From Scenedesmus sp. ARA3 (Eukaryota > Chlorophyta > Chlorophyceae > Sphaeropleales > Scenedesmaceae): DNA of 32,912 bases. Of the stretch, positions 21,879 through 31,987 are shown piece after piece; positions within the stretch are counted from its first letter, which is position 1; each line of letters starts with the position of its first letter. The notes below the pieces were generated by a model. That model had not been told where the DNA came from. It saw nothing but the letters and a program-made list of their open reading frames with translations, and did no database searches. The stretch is taken from positions 1 through 32,912 of the forward strand of contig RWJK01000541.1 in assembly GCA_004335835.1 (NCBI GenBank), given 5' to 3'. A program made the translations under genes and the position numbers.

Positions 21879-24800
21879 TAACCCACTGCTGGAGTCTGGC
21901 CCATTCCCTAAGTGGGGTGAGATCAAAGCAGAGCATGTGCTGCCGGCAGTCAAGCAGGTGCTAGCTGAGGAGTCTGCTTCACTGGACCTGCTGGAGCAGG
22001 ACCTGGGCCGGGCACAAAAAGATGGCAGCCTCAGCTTTGACAGGGTGTTCTTGCCGATAACTCAGATGCGGCTGCGCTTGGATGGAGTGAACTCGCAGAT
22101 CGACCACATCTCGGTGAGTTTGCAGCTGCACACCACAGGGCAGGGGCTGGCAGTCAGCAGCAGCTCCACCCACAGCGCCACCAGCAGCTGGTGCGCCTGG
22201 AAGGCTGTGTGCAAGGGCGCAGCTGCGAAACATTCACATCTGCAACGCTTTCACAATGCTCCCAGCAGCTGGCTGTACAACTTTACACCAGCAGCCAGCT
22301 GCCAGGTTGTCTCCAATCAGAAATAACACTACTCGAGCTTCAGCAGTCCGCTGAGCAGTTCTGCCTGCTCCATCTCTGCTGTGGCACAGAGTGTGATGGA
22401 CTCTCCGCCGTTCCGTGCTGCGGTGGAAGTCACCAACCCCATGCGCACCACATTCGAGCTGCGCTTGGGGCAGAGCAAGGCCATCTATGACGCGCTCACG
22501 GCGCTCAACAACACGGCAGCGCTGCGCTCGCAGCTGAGCGGTGCACAGCTGCGCCTGCTGGACATGACGCTGAGGGACTACCGCAACAGCGGCGTGGGGC
22601 TGCCACCAGCGCAGCGTGCACGCTTCAACAGCATCATCAAGACGCTGCAGCAGCTGTCCACCAACTACACCAACAACATCTTGGACTCCACAAAGGTGAG
22701 GCAGGCACAGCAGCAGCAGCAGCAGCCAAGTGAAGATTTACGGCGAATGGTAATCTGACATGTCCTTCCTGCAAGCGCACCAGCAGCTGGGGAGGCTATG
22801 ATGTATGGCGCATGACAAATCTGCATGCGGAGGTATACTTTGAGCCTGTTTTGTGCAATGCGGGACTAAACAATGCAGCCAGTGCTGCTGCAAGTGCTGC
22901 TGGTTTGCCGTTATCAAACTAACAGTAAATGCTGTCCTTGCTGTGCTGTGCTTATGGGACGCACCCAGGCTTTCAAAATGCTGGTGACTGACAAGAAGCA
23001 GCTGGCAGGGCTGGAACAGTCCACGCTGGCGGTTGCAGCCCAAAAGGCCAAAGACGCAGGCCACAAGAATGCCACAACAGACAAGGGCCCCTGGCTGCTG
23101 ACTCTGGACTATTCAACATACGCAGCTATAGTGTCGTTTGCCAAGAACCGCGACCTGCGTAAAAAGGCTTACATGGCTTATCGGTCCTTGGCGTCAACTG
23201 GCAAGACAGACAACGTGCCTATTATCAGGCAGATCCTGGCCAACAGGCAGGAGCTGTCCCGCCTGCTGGGCTACCCCAACTATGCAGAGCAGTCCCTCTC
23301 TGGCAAGGTGGGCCACCTGCAGTGCGGCATTCAAGTGCACGTACAGTTGCGCGTACACTTGTGACAATGGGGCGTGATTGGCACGAGCAGCACCATCAAA
23401 TGGTCAACTCCGTTGCAGCATCTCTTCAGGCCTGATGGAGCCTGTGTCAGCATGCAGCTGCCAGCGCCCTGCCCACACGCTTGATCGGCCGGCAACAGCT
23501 GTCTCTTGTAATGCTGCATTATATGCTGGCTGTGCTAGGGGTGTGCCACCAGTGGTGCTGCATAACAAACACAAACACAGATGCTGCTCTGCGCTACTTA
23601 CTCTCCTCCTGCTGCTGCTGCTGACTGCTGCAGATGGCGACTTTTGCGGAGGCCAACGACCTGCTCAAGAAAGTGGCAAAGGATGCGCGGCCCGCTGCTA
23701 TCCGTGAGGAGGAGCAGGTGACAGCCTTTGCCCGCAATGCCACCGGCAACGCCAGCCTGCAGCTGCAGTGGTGGGACAAGTCCTTCTGGGCTGAGCGCCA
23801 GCGGGAGGCCCTGTTCAAGATCAGGCAGGAGGAGCTGAGGGAGTACCTGCCCCTGGACAGTGTGATGGGGGGGCTGTTCAAGGTGGGCGGGGCGCAGCCA
23901 TTTGGGGTTGCCAAGCTAGGTTGGTTAGGTGCGGGTGCAGGACAGCTGCCAGAAGTGAAGCGGAGAATTGTCTGCAGCAGCTCAGGCAGGTGCCTTTGCA
24001 GCGATTTGAATGCCGTACTGCTGAAGCTGGCTGCTTGACTGGGCGTCTGCCAAACTATCATGCATGGCTTCCTGGTCTGAACAGTACCAGGAACTGTTGG
24101 CTCCTGTTCCAGCTTCTGGCCTGCAGTTTGTCGAAGTTGCACGAGTCAGCACGAACCCAATCATCAGCATCCAGCAAGGTGTGCGCACCTCACCCTCACC
24201 GTGCTGCTGTTCTGGGCCGCACCCCCACTCACTGCAGCTCGCCAAGCGCCTGTACGGCATTGACATCAAGCCCGTGCAGCAGAAGCTGTCGCTGTGGCAC
24301 CAAGACGTCAAGGTGTTTGCCATCAGCGACGAAGGCTCCTCACAGCCCATCGCCTACTTCTACGCAGACCAATATGCCCGGCCAGGCCAGAAGCAGAGCG
24401 GCGCGTGGGTCTCACCCTTCTGGGACCGCGCACGGTACGTGCGCCAGGCCAGCCCCGCGGCGCTGCAAGCGCAGAAGCAAGGCACACTGTACGCCACCAG
24501 CAGCAACGCAACCGCAGGCAGCAACAAGACTGTGGTTACTGTGCAGTGGACGCCAGCCCTGGCACAGCAGCAGCAGGCCTGGCTGAAGGCAGCGCCGCTG
24601 CAGGTGCCGCTGGCGCTGCTGGTGACCAACCAGAACCCTCCCGCTGACGGCAAGCCCAGCCTGATGTCTATTGATGACGCAGAGACGCTGTTCCATGAGT
24701 TTGGGCATGCGCTGCAGCACCTGCTGACGCGCTCTGAAGTTGGCCTCACAGCCGGCATGAGGTGGGCCCACTGCTTGGTTGAGCCAGATGTGCATTACAA

Positions 24801-26516
24801 CTGTGTACGGCATAGTCCTTGTCAGCTGCGTGTTGGTGCTATGGGTTGGCTGCTGCTGCCCCAAACCTGGCAGTGTCTGACGTAAATGCTTGCCAAGTGG
24901 ATGGTTTGATGCCTGGGTCATGGGTACTTTGCTGCAGTTGTGGAGTTTGCACCCCACCAGTGATGACCTGGGGCCTGCTGCTGCTGCTGATGTTGCCGCT
25001 GCAGGGGTATTGAGTGGGATGCTGTTGAGTTCCCATCACAGATGCAGGTGAGCAGGCAGGCTGTTGCGTGGCATAGGGTGCAGGAGTCAACCTCAATGCT
25101 AGCAGGCAGCCCTCATGTATTGCCCTGTTCCAGGGCAGTTGACTGTCAGCCTCAAGGCATGTCGCACCACGCTGACTGCTGAAAAGTGTGCTGTAACACC
25201 TGTTAGCGGCATGTCTGCTGCGCTGCACTGGCAGCTGTACTCATCTGCAATCGACATTCAATTCTAAGCAGAAGCAGCAAGCATTGCTTGCTGCCCTGCA
25301 CTGGTGGGTGCTTGAGCGCTATCTGGCGCTGTGGCCTTGTGTTGCGTGCTTGCAGGAAAAGTGGGTGTACGACAACAAGACGTTCAATGGCTTTGCCAAG
25401 CACTACAAGACAGGCAAGCCAGTGCCCTCAGACATGTTTGCCAAGATCCAGGGCTCGCAAACGTACAGAAAAGGTGAGTGAGGTGCTGTGCATATGGCAG
25501 CGCTGAAGCAACAACCATAAGCAGTACTACTACCTTTCCATCTCAATTCAGCTTCCAATGGTATGTGGGTAGCTACTCCCTGGCACCTGCCAAACACTGT
25601 TTTAAACCACGCTTGTTTCTTGCCGTGCTGCCGTGCCTGTGCAGGCAACTCCTTCACCTACCAGATCACGCTGGCCAGCACTGACCTGCTGCTGCACAGC
25701 AGCTTTGACCCCAAGGGCAAGACCTCGCCCCTGGACGTATTCCGCAGCCAGTTCAATGAGTTCATGGTGGGTTGCTTAGACGCTCGGGGTTAGCCTGCAT
25801 GGCACGCTTACCAAGCGTAGCTGTGACATGTCCCCGCAGGGCTGACTAGCATACAGCTCAGTGTGCGTCCCTGTAACACGGTATTTTGCTGACTTGTTGT
25901 AGATTGGTGTCTGACAGGCATGAGACTGTTTCTGTCGCCTGCTGCAGCCCTACAAGGTGTTTCCTGGCGACAAGATGCTGGCCAACTTTGGGCACATCTT
26001 CAGCGGCGGCTACGGCGCTGGCTACTACAGGTGGGAGCCGCCAGCTGCAGCAGCCCACAAAGCAGGACACAACCAGCATCGTCGACAAGCCTTGCACTGC
26101 TGTGCATACGCTTGAAATGCAAGCGTACTGTGTGCAGGGCATGCTCCACCTAGGGGACGGTATTGCATGCTGTGCTGCAGTAGCTAAGCTTCGCAGTATC
26201 CAAACACAGAACTGTGCATGTCCCCGTCCGCCACCGACAATAGCTGCACTTGCCGCCCTGCCTGCCTCAACCCCGCTGCGTGTGCCCCCTGCCCTGCAGC
26301 TATATGTGGGCTGACGTGATGAGCACCGATGCCTTCATGGCATTCGTGGAGGTGGGCACAGACAACGAGGCTGCGGTGCAGAAGCTGGGCAGGCGCTTCA
26401 GGAACAGCGTGCTGTCTGATGGCGGCTCGCTGTCACCCAACACAGTGTTCAAGAACTTCAGGGGCAGGGCGCCGCAGGTGCAGCCGCTGCTGAAGTACAA
26501 CGGACTCACAAAGTGA
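21543..26516 (+). CDS. M3-family zinc oligopeptidase (oligopeptidase A type), possibly secretory
   Basis: Degrades short peptides, for example cleaved targeting sequences, using one zinc ion. Exons: 21543-21579, 21818-22113, 22390-22695, 22969-23307, 23634-23882, 24238-24761, 25005-25047, 25356-25473, 25645-25766, 25948-26030, 26300-26516. Phases agree, giving about 777 residues. Family landmarks are ELRLGQSKAIYDAL, GPWLLTLDYSTY and LLGYPNYAEQSL; the zinc site HEFGH at 562-566 with a third ligand probably Glu592 in AVEFPSQ; and the C-terminal GGYGAGYYSYMWADV. All key residues are present. It is closest to plant TOP/OOP and bacterial OpdA. Unlike those, the predicted N-terminus (MDSTMGVVVLLLGLAACL, then Pro/Ala) looks like a signal peptide, and the protein carries eight N-X-S/T sequons. 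An extra segment of about 45 residues sits before VPLALLVTNQNPP and holds two of them. The start exon is inferred from GG|GTGAGT and phase. Confidence 0.92.
21845..21877 (+). repeat. (CAG)11 microsatellite coding for poly-Ala in the oligopeptidase
   Basis: Eleven CAG units within the second exon. In the oligopeptidase frame they read as GCA, giving a poly-alanine run between the putative signal peptide and the mature enzyme. In the other two frames they would code poly-Gln or poly-Ser. Confidence 0.9.
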
Positions 26517-27798
26517 ATTACCAGACGAAGGCTGCGGTGCTGTGAGCCTGACGCATGCTTGATGCGTGTGTGGGCGGGTTGCGGCGGCTGTCGTGAATTG
26601 CGCAGCACACGGTCTTGCGCCAGCAGGTTGGTTTGATTGTTGGCTGCATGGCAGCATTGCAACGTGGTTGCGCAACAAAGGTGCTGTATGAAATTAGAAA
26701 TGTATGCATACCTGTGATGGGCATTATCGTTGGCTTATTCCGTGAAAAGCAGCTGCATAAGCTGGTCCTTGCCATTGCCATTATCTGCATGCCACAATGA
26801 CAGCTGTTTCAACATTGATTTTTCCTTCAGTCTCAGTACAGCCGAGCAGGACGGCCACGGCGAAGGCCTTGATGCCACGTGCCTTCCAGGGCATGCGGGT
26901 CTTGTCCAAAGGTAGCAGTCGTGGGCACATGCAGATGCAGCAGTGCCTGACACGCAGTGATTTTGCCAGAATCCAGTTACTTTTGAGATTACTGAAGCAA
27001 ATGTTCTTCCCTGCGCTGGCTGCCGTTTGTTTCAAGTGTGTTATGGATCAGGGTGATAACTGTGCTCACTGGTGCAGCATCTGGCGGGGTGGTTTCACAG
27101 CAGCTGCAGTAGCGCAGTACTGCACCCCGTATGAGCAGGCTATAGCTTCGTAACCGCTGCTGCTGTGCACGCGCTGCAGTGGACTGTATTATATGGCCCT
27201 GACACGTGGGTGTGTCAAAAGTTCCACGTGATGCTCTGCTACATCAAACTGTGTGCCTTCCACTGCGTGCTCCAGAGCATTGTTGCCGCCTGTGGTCTAC
27301 ATGGGGCACAATGCGCAATGCACGGGTGTCCCAGTTACCAGATCTTGGTGTTTGCTGGGTCCACGTGCTAAATCAAAGGCGGCCGTGCGTCTTGCAGCAC
27401 AGCTGGTGCTAGTTGTTAGGGCAGTTGCCAGCTGTAGGCACAGCCCTGTGCTGCAACCCATATGTGGCATGCGTAAGTCTCAACCACTCGTACATGCGAA
27501 AGATGCAATACATGCAGCTGGAGCGGAAAGGATGCGCCAGCCTTGCATGCCCGAGGGACGGTCAACGAACCATGCAGCTGCAACTTGCTTGCTGAGCTTG
27601 ATATGCAACCAGTTTGCATGCATAACTTCTGCTGAAAGAATACTGTACACGATGGGCAACCAGCTTGCGCCATCCGCCCTGGCAACCTCGTTGGAAAAAA
27701 ATTGAACAAATCATACAGTCGACACAATCCAGCGCTAGGCCCCGATCCCAGCACCTGCATGCCTCAAATGAGACAAAGCAAGCGCTGTCACACCTGGC
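26517..27798. other. Convergent intergenic region (oligopeptidase / decarboxylase 3' flanks)
   Basis: About 1.28 kb between two genes that run toward each other. It should hold both 3' UTRs. No TGTAA was seen on either strand, so the poly(A) signals are probably variants. Open frames of about 118 and 150 codons occur but have no recognisable domain and no supporting splice sites. Confidence 0.45.
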
Positions 27799-30700
27799 CT
27801 ACAGGTCCCTTCCGTACTGGTCCATGCGCTGCAACAGCTGCTGCAGCTGCTGCCTGCTCACGCCAACGCAATTTGCAAACACAAGCCTGAAGAAGTTGGG
27901 TAGCTGGCCCAGGGGCTGGTAGCCAATCATGGCGTCCCCAGCTTGCTGCATGCGCGCCTTGATGGCGGGAGCCACCCTGCCTAGTGCCGCCCACTGCTCT
28001 GGGCTGGCAGCTGCGGGGTCCAACGGCCGCAGCGATGGCGGCACATACCTGCAGGGCACATGAAAGCATCACGTGGGTGGTGCACCCGCGGCAATGCCAC
28101 AGACGGATCTGGTGCATGTTGTGGGTTGATCGGCAGCAAGAGGTTGAGCAGATAGGAGAGAACACCTGCAATATGCCAGTGCTTATGCATGCAGGGCGTG
28201 CATGTGCCAAACAGTAACCCAAGTTTGCCTGTATCGACAGCGGGGCGCACCAGAAGCAGACGTTGGCAGCTACCCTGGGTACTGCCATCAGGAAGGCGCC
28301 GCCTGCTGCTGCCACGCACGCCTCCACGTGCTCTGCCAGCTCTATGTTGTGCTCCACGCGCGCTGCAAAGCCTGCGTCACCCACCGCCTTCCACTGCAGC
28401 CTGGCAGAACCAAGACAGCAGGCAAGCAGGCAGGTACAAGCATAAGGTCAGCGCGTCACAAGCCTTGGCCACAGTTGTGGGTTTTCTATCACTCATTCAA
28501 CACGTGCAAGTTGCACAGTAAAAGCAACGTAAGCCACCAAGCCAATCACTGGCTGGTGTCGGCAGCAATGGCCATAGCAGCACACTGAAGTGGCTGAAAA
28601 TCCATACATCCCACCACCCAGCACCGTTGTAACTGCAGGTGCTGCCATGCTCATCAAGCCAAGCAACACCTGGCTGTGTTGTGGCTGCTGAACTCACCAC
28701 CACTTGAACGCGTCTGCTTTCCTGCCGCACTGTATGCTCTTGTCTCCTATGTCATACTCGCCGTGCAGCTTGTCAGGCTGGAAGAGGTACGGCGCATGCG
28801 TTGCATTGGTGTCCTGCAGCACGCCTGCAGCAGCACACACAGCAGCGGCAGCCACAGCTCTCAGGAGGCTGCTGCTGCAGCAGCAGCAGCAGTAATTCCT
28901 CAATCAACTGCACGGCGGCACACAGTGATCCGTGTGTGGCATAAGCCGCCATGTAATTGCCCACTCACGCAACATCAACAGGCAGCGCACCGATCAACAC
29001 GCAAGCGTCACCTACCAGGGTGCCTGCTGATAAAGGCAGCGCACTGTGAGGGCAGGCCCAGCATCTTGTGTGCATTCCAGCCCACAGAGTCGGCCTGCTC
29101 TATGCCAGCCAGCAGCCCGCGGTGCCTGGGCGACAGCAGCAGCGACGCGCCCCAGCTGCCGTCCACGTGCAGCCACATGCCGTGCCGGCGCGCGATAGGC
29201 GCAATGGCTGCAATGGGATCAAAGCCGCCAGTGACAGTGGTGCCTGCTGTGAGGCCCACAAAGAAGGGCACCTGCCAGCACAGGCGGTTGCGGCACAAGC
29301 AACAGCACCAAACACAGCATTGCTTGGCAGGGTGCGATGAGGTATTTCTAAGTCAACTCTGCAGCCAGGCCACAGCTGCCTGTGCTGCCGCCGTAAGCAA
29401 TCTGCACCGCAGCGAGGTGAATCATCAGGGGCCACCACACCCATGCCTCACCTTGGCTTGCTTGCGTGCTGCTGCCACGGCCGCCTCCAGCGCATGAGGC
29501 AGCATCTGCCCTTGCGCGTCCGCCTCCACCGCCACCATGTTGTCTGTGCCCAGGCCTGTGAGGTGTGCTGCCTTCTCGTAGCTGTAGTGCGCATGGCTGG
29601 AAGTGAAGCCCACCAGCACAGGCCCGCCAGCTGCTCCCCGGGTCTTCACTGCAGGTGAGAGGGACGCCAGGAAACATCATGGGCCAGCTTTGAGAAATTT
29701 GAGTGTGCTTAGGTGCGATTGGCGTCTCAACAATACTAGTTACGTGTCTTGTGGTGGCTCCAGAGATATGGAAAGTACAGCATGGAAAGCGCCTGTGGAA
29801 TGTCAAGTCAGAAAGGGCCAGCCCCCTAGCTGCTGGCTGCTAATCGAGCACAGTGCTAATCGCTGTTGCCAGCGCATCAACAACGCTGCCTATCAGGGGT
29901 GTTGCAGCTGCAGCAGAACCATAGCATACCTGCAGGGTCCTTCCTGAAGCGTGCGAGGTGCAGCGCTGCAACCGACAACAGCCAAGAATGAGCAGCGTCA
30001 ATAGGCAGCATGGTGAGCAGGCAAAGCAGCACCTGCCGCATCTGGCAAGACTGACGCACCGAGCTATACCAGCCAGTCCCACGTTTACAACACAGGAGCA
30101 GCGGCATGATGCAGCAACACGCAAACGAACATACAGCAAGCAGAGCCCTTGCTCACTGCAGCTGCAGAAGGTCAGTTGCAGCTGCAATCATGTTGCTGTC
30201 CTGCGCTGCACACCGTATGTGTTGCTTATCGAGCCGCCAGGCACGAGCAGTCCGTCGTGCTGCCTGAAGCCGATCACGCGTGCAACTTTGTCCAGCAGCG
30301 CCGCCTCCACCAGGGAGAAGACAGGCGCCACCTCATAGGTGTGCACGTTGGTGTTGGTGGCTGCCACTGCCCAGTCTGCTGCCACACCCACTGGCTCCAC
30401 CCTGGCATACAGCTGGTTGAAGAACAGGGGGTGGCTGGTGCGCACAGAGTGCTTCAGGGTAGTCTGCAGAGCAGCTGCGTGCGCATAAGAAACACGGCCC
30501 ATGAGATGTGGCGCATGGATGCTGGTGTTGTCAACATCGCGCTTGCAGTCAAGTGCGGGTTACCTGACTGGCCGGTGCCAGCAGCAACAACCAGCTGCCA
30601 GGCAGTGCCTATCTACCACGGCGACTGCAATGCAAAGTTCTGGGTCTGCAGCAGCATCCCTGACTCCTGGTGCCTTGCCAATACGCATGATTCCTGTGGT

Positions 30701-30965
30701 GCTGTGCTATGTATTGCTCGCCACCAGGGACTTGCGTACCTATGAGTTCGTTGCTGGTTTCTGCTGCGGCTTGGTGGTCATCTAGCTTCAGAGGTACTCC
30801 AGTTGCTGCAAAGGCTGCTGCCAGCTTATCTGGGCAGGCCAGCTCCACGACTGGCTTGCTGCTGTCGCTGCTTGAAGCCACATACGCCTTGAGCAGCTCC
30901 GCCGCCTGCCCAGTGTGGTGTGGAAGGTGAGACGGTTGATGGGACGCAAAGCTGTAAGTGCTCAT
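27799..30965 (-). CDS. PLP-dependent group II decarboxylase (CSAD/GAD-like)
   Basis: Removes the alpha-carboxyl group of an acidic amino acid with pyridoxal phosphate; candidate substrates are cysteine sulfinate (giving hypotaurine), aspartate or glutamate. Exons in reading order: 30965-30740, 30474-30214, 29965-29930 (36 nt), 29648-29452, 29271-29016, 28824-28698, 28400-28251, 28048-27799. Phases agree, giving about 500 residues, the usual length of animal CSAD/GADL1. Landmarks: [10 protein letters not shown] and [13 protein letters not shown] near the N-terminus, PLP-stacking His195 in SSHAHYSY, Asp277 in [12 protein letters not shown] lysine Lys309 in WNAHKML, then [23 protein letters not shown] and [13 protein letters not shown]. 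Animal enzymes usually read N-P-H-K at the lysine; here it is N-A-H-K. No transit peptide or calmodulin-binding tail is visible, which argues against plant-type GAD. The start ATG ([10 protein letters not shown]) is in phase with the conserved N-terminal helix; an upstream exon joined near HHTGQ cannot be excluded. Confidence 0.94.
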
Positions 30966-31518
30966 CACGTGAATTGCTGCGCAAACTGCTATTTGTAGCT
31001 TCTGCCGGGTGATAGTTGCAAGCAAGGTCACGCCTACAGCATTTTGGGTGAGCACTACTGACCCAGCACCACTGAGCCAGCCTGCCTGTTTTAACTGCCT
31101 GGCTGCTGCCATGACCCACCGTAATGAGGAAGTCCTGCTGGTCCAGTTCATGTTTGTGGTCGATTGTCATGTTAATTGGTGTCTCTTATTTATGTGTGAA
31201 AGCGTGCGATGCCAATGGCTCTGATCAAACAGAGCTGCCTGGTTCCCGCTGCTGCCCTGCTGCTCAAGAAGCCGAGTTCATGACTGATAAGACGAACGAC
31301 ATCAGAATTATGTGAAGTTGAGAAGACGCAATAAGGCAGTTCAGCCATGCAGGCGTTGCCAGAAGGTCTGATGGCCGCTGCAGGGCAGTTGTGCTTTTGG
31401 TGCTGCTTGCCGAATGCATATGCAACCCTGAAGTCGTACATATACTAGTCAACTACAACTGCAGTTTCGTTTATGAAGGGAACGAAGCACGTGGTCGATG
31501 AGTTCAAACCCTCTTTGG

Positions 31519-31709
31519 GTCCCAGTCTGGGACTCCCAGAGGCTAACTCCCATTGCTCCAACTTGACTGGCACTGGCAAAGGCGTTGCAGAGCAATTAGA
31601 TTCACGTGATTGCAACGTGTAGCAGGGCACAAACGGCATGTGGTGTCCCGTTCTGAAGGGTTGCAACCCTTCAACCGGCGTGTGAATCTTCAAACTGTTC
31701 ACAGTGAAC
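31519..31709. repeat. Cluster of perfect palindromes / hairpins
   Basis: Four perfect inverted repeats lie within 191 bp: GTCCCAG-T-CTGGGAC at 31519-31533, the overlapping TCTGGG-ACT-CCCAGA at 31526-31540, GAAGGGTTGCAACCCTTC at 31655-31672 and GTTCAC-A-GTGAAC at 31697-31709. The first two share bases, so only one stem could form at a time. No long terminal inverted repeats were found that would define a MITE. Confidence 0.75.
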
Positions 31710-31777
31710 ATGGTGCAAGCGTGGCAGCACCTGGGAAGACAGACCATGCTTCACCTGGCCGTGTAACCTCTCAGCTC

Positions 31778-31782
31778 TTACA
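31778..31782 (-). terminator. TGTAA poly(A) signal candidate for the right membrane-protein gene
   Basis: TTACA on the plus strand reads TGTAA on the minus strand, about 206 bases after the stop codon at 31988. Distance and strand fit a chlorophyte polyadenylation signal. Confidence 0.55.
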
Positions 31783-31987
31783 TGATACCTGCTGGACAGA
31801 TAATGCAGGAGGCGGGAGGCAAGGCGCTGCAAAGATGAGATGAAGCCTCAGCTGCTATGAAGATAGCCAGCTTATGGGCTGGCCAGCCTGTCGAGCTGCC
31901 TTCGTGCCGCCAGCCACCAGCACAAATAGAAGTACAGGTTTAGCGCCTGTCGCCACTCCCTCAGGAATAGCACCTGCCCACACCCGC

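Larger units (their letters stand above)
30966..31987. other. Intergenic region upstream of the decarboxylase
   Basis: Contains the decarboxylase promoter and the 3' flank of the right membrane-protein gene. A CACGTG G-box/E-box lies at 30966-30971, right at the decarboxylase start and so probably in its 5' UTR; another CACGTG occurs near 31604. A cluster of perfect palindromes at 31519-31709 is listed separately. No convincing coding exon was seen. Confidence 0.5.

Noticed and set aside
26797..27705. Two open frames of about 118 and 150 codons in the convergent gap
   Set aside because: No conserved motif, and they lie where the 3' UTRs of the flanking genes must be.
28676..29497. Plus-strand open frame of about 273 codons
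   Set aside because: Antisense to the decarboxylase exons that hold the PLP lysine and neighbouring motifs.
31490..31545. tRNA-like T-loop (GTTCAAAC) near a hairpin
   Set aside because: No matching acceptor, D or anticodon arms at the right spacing.
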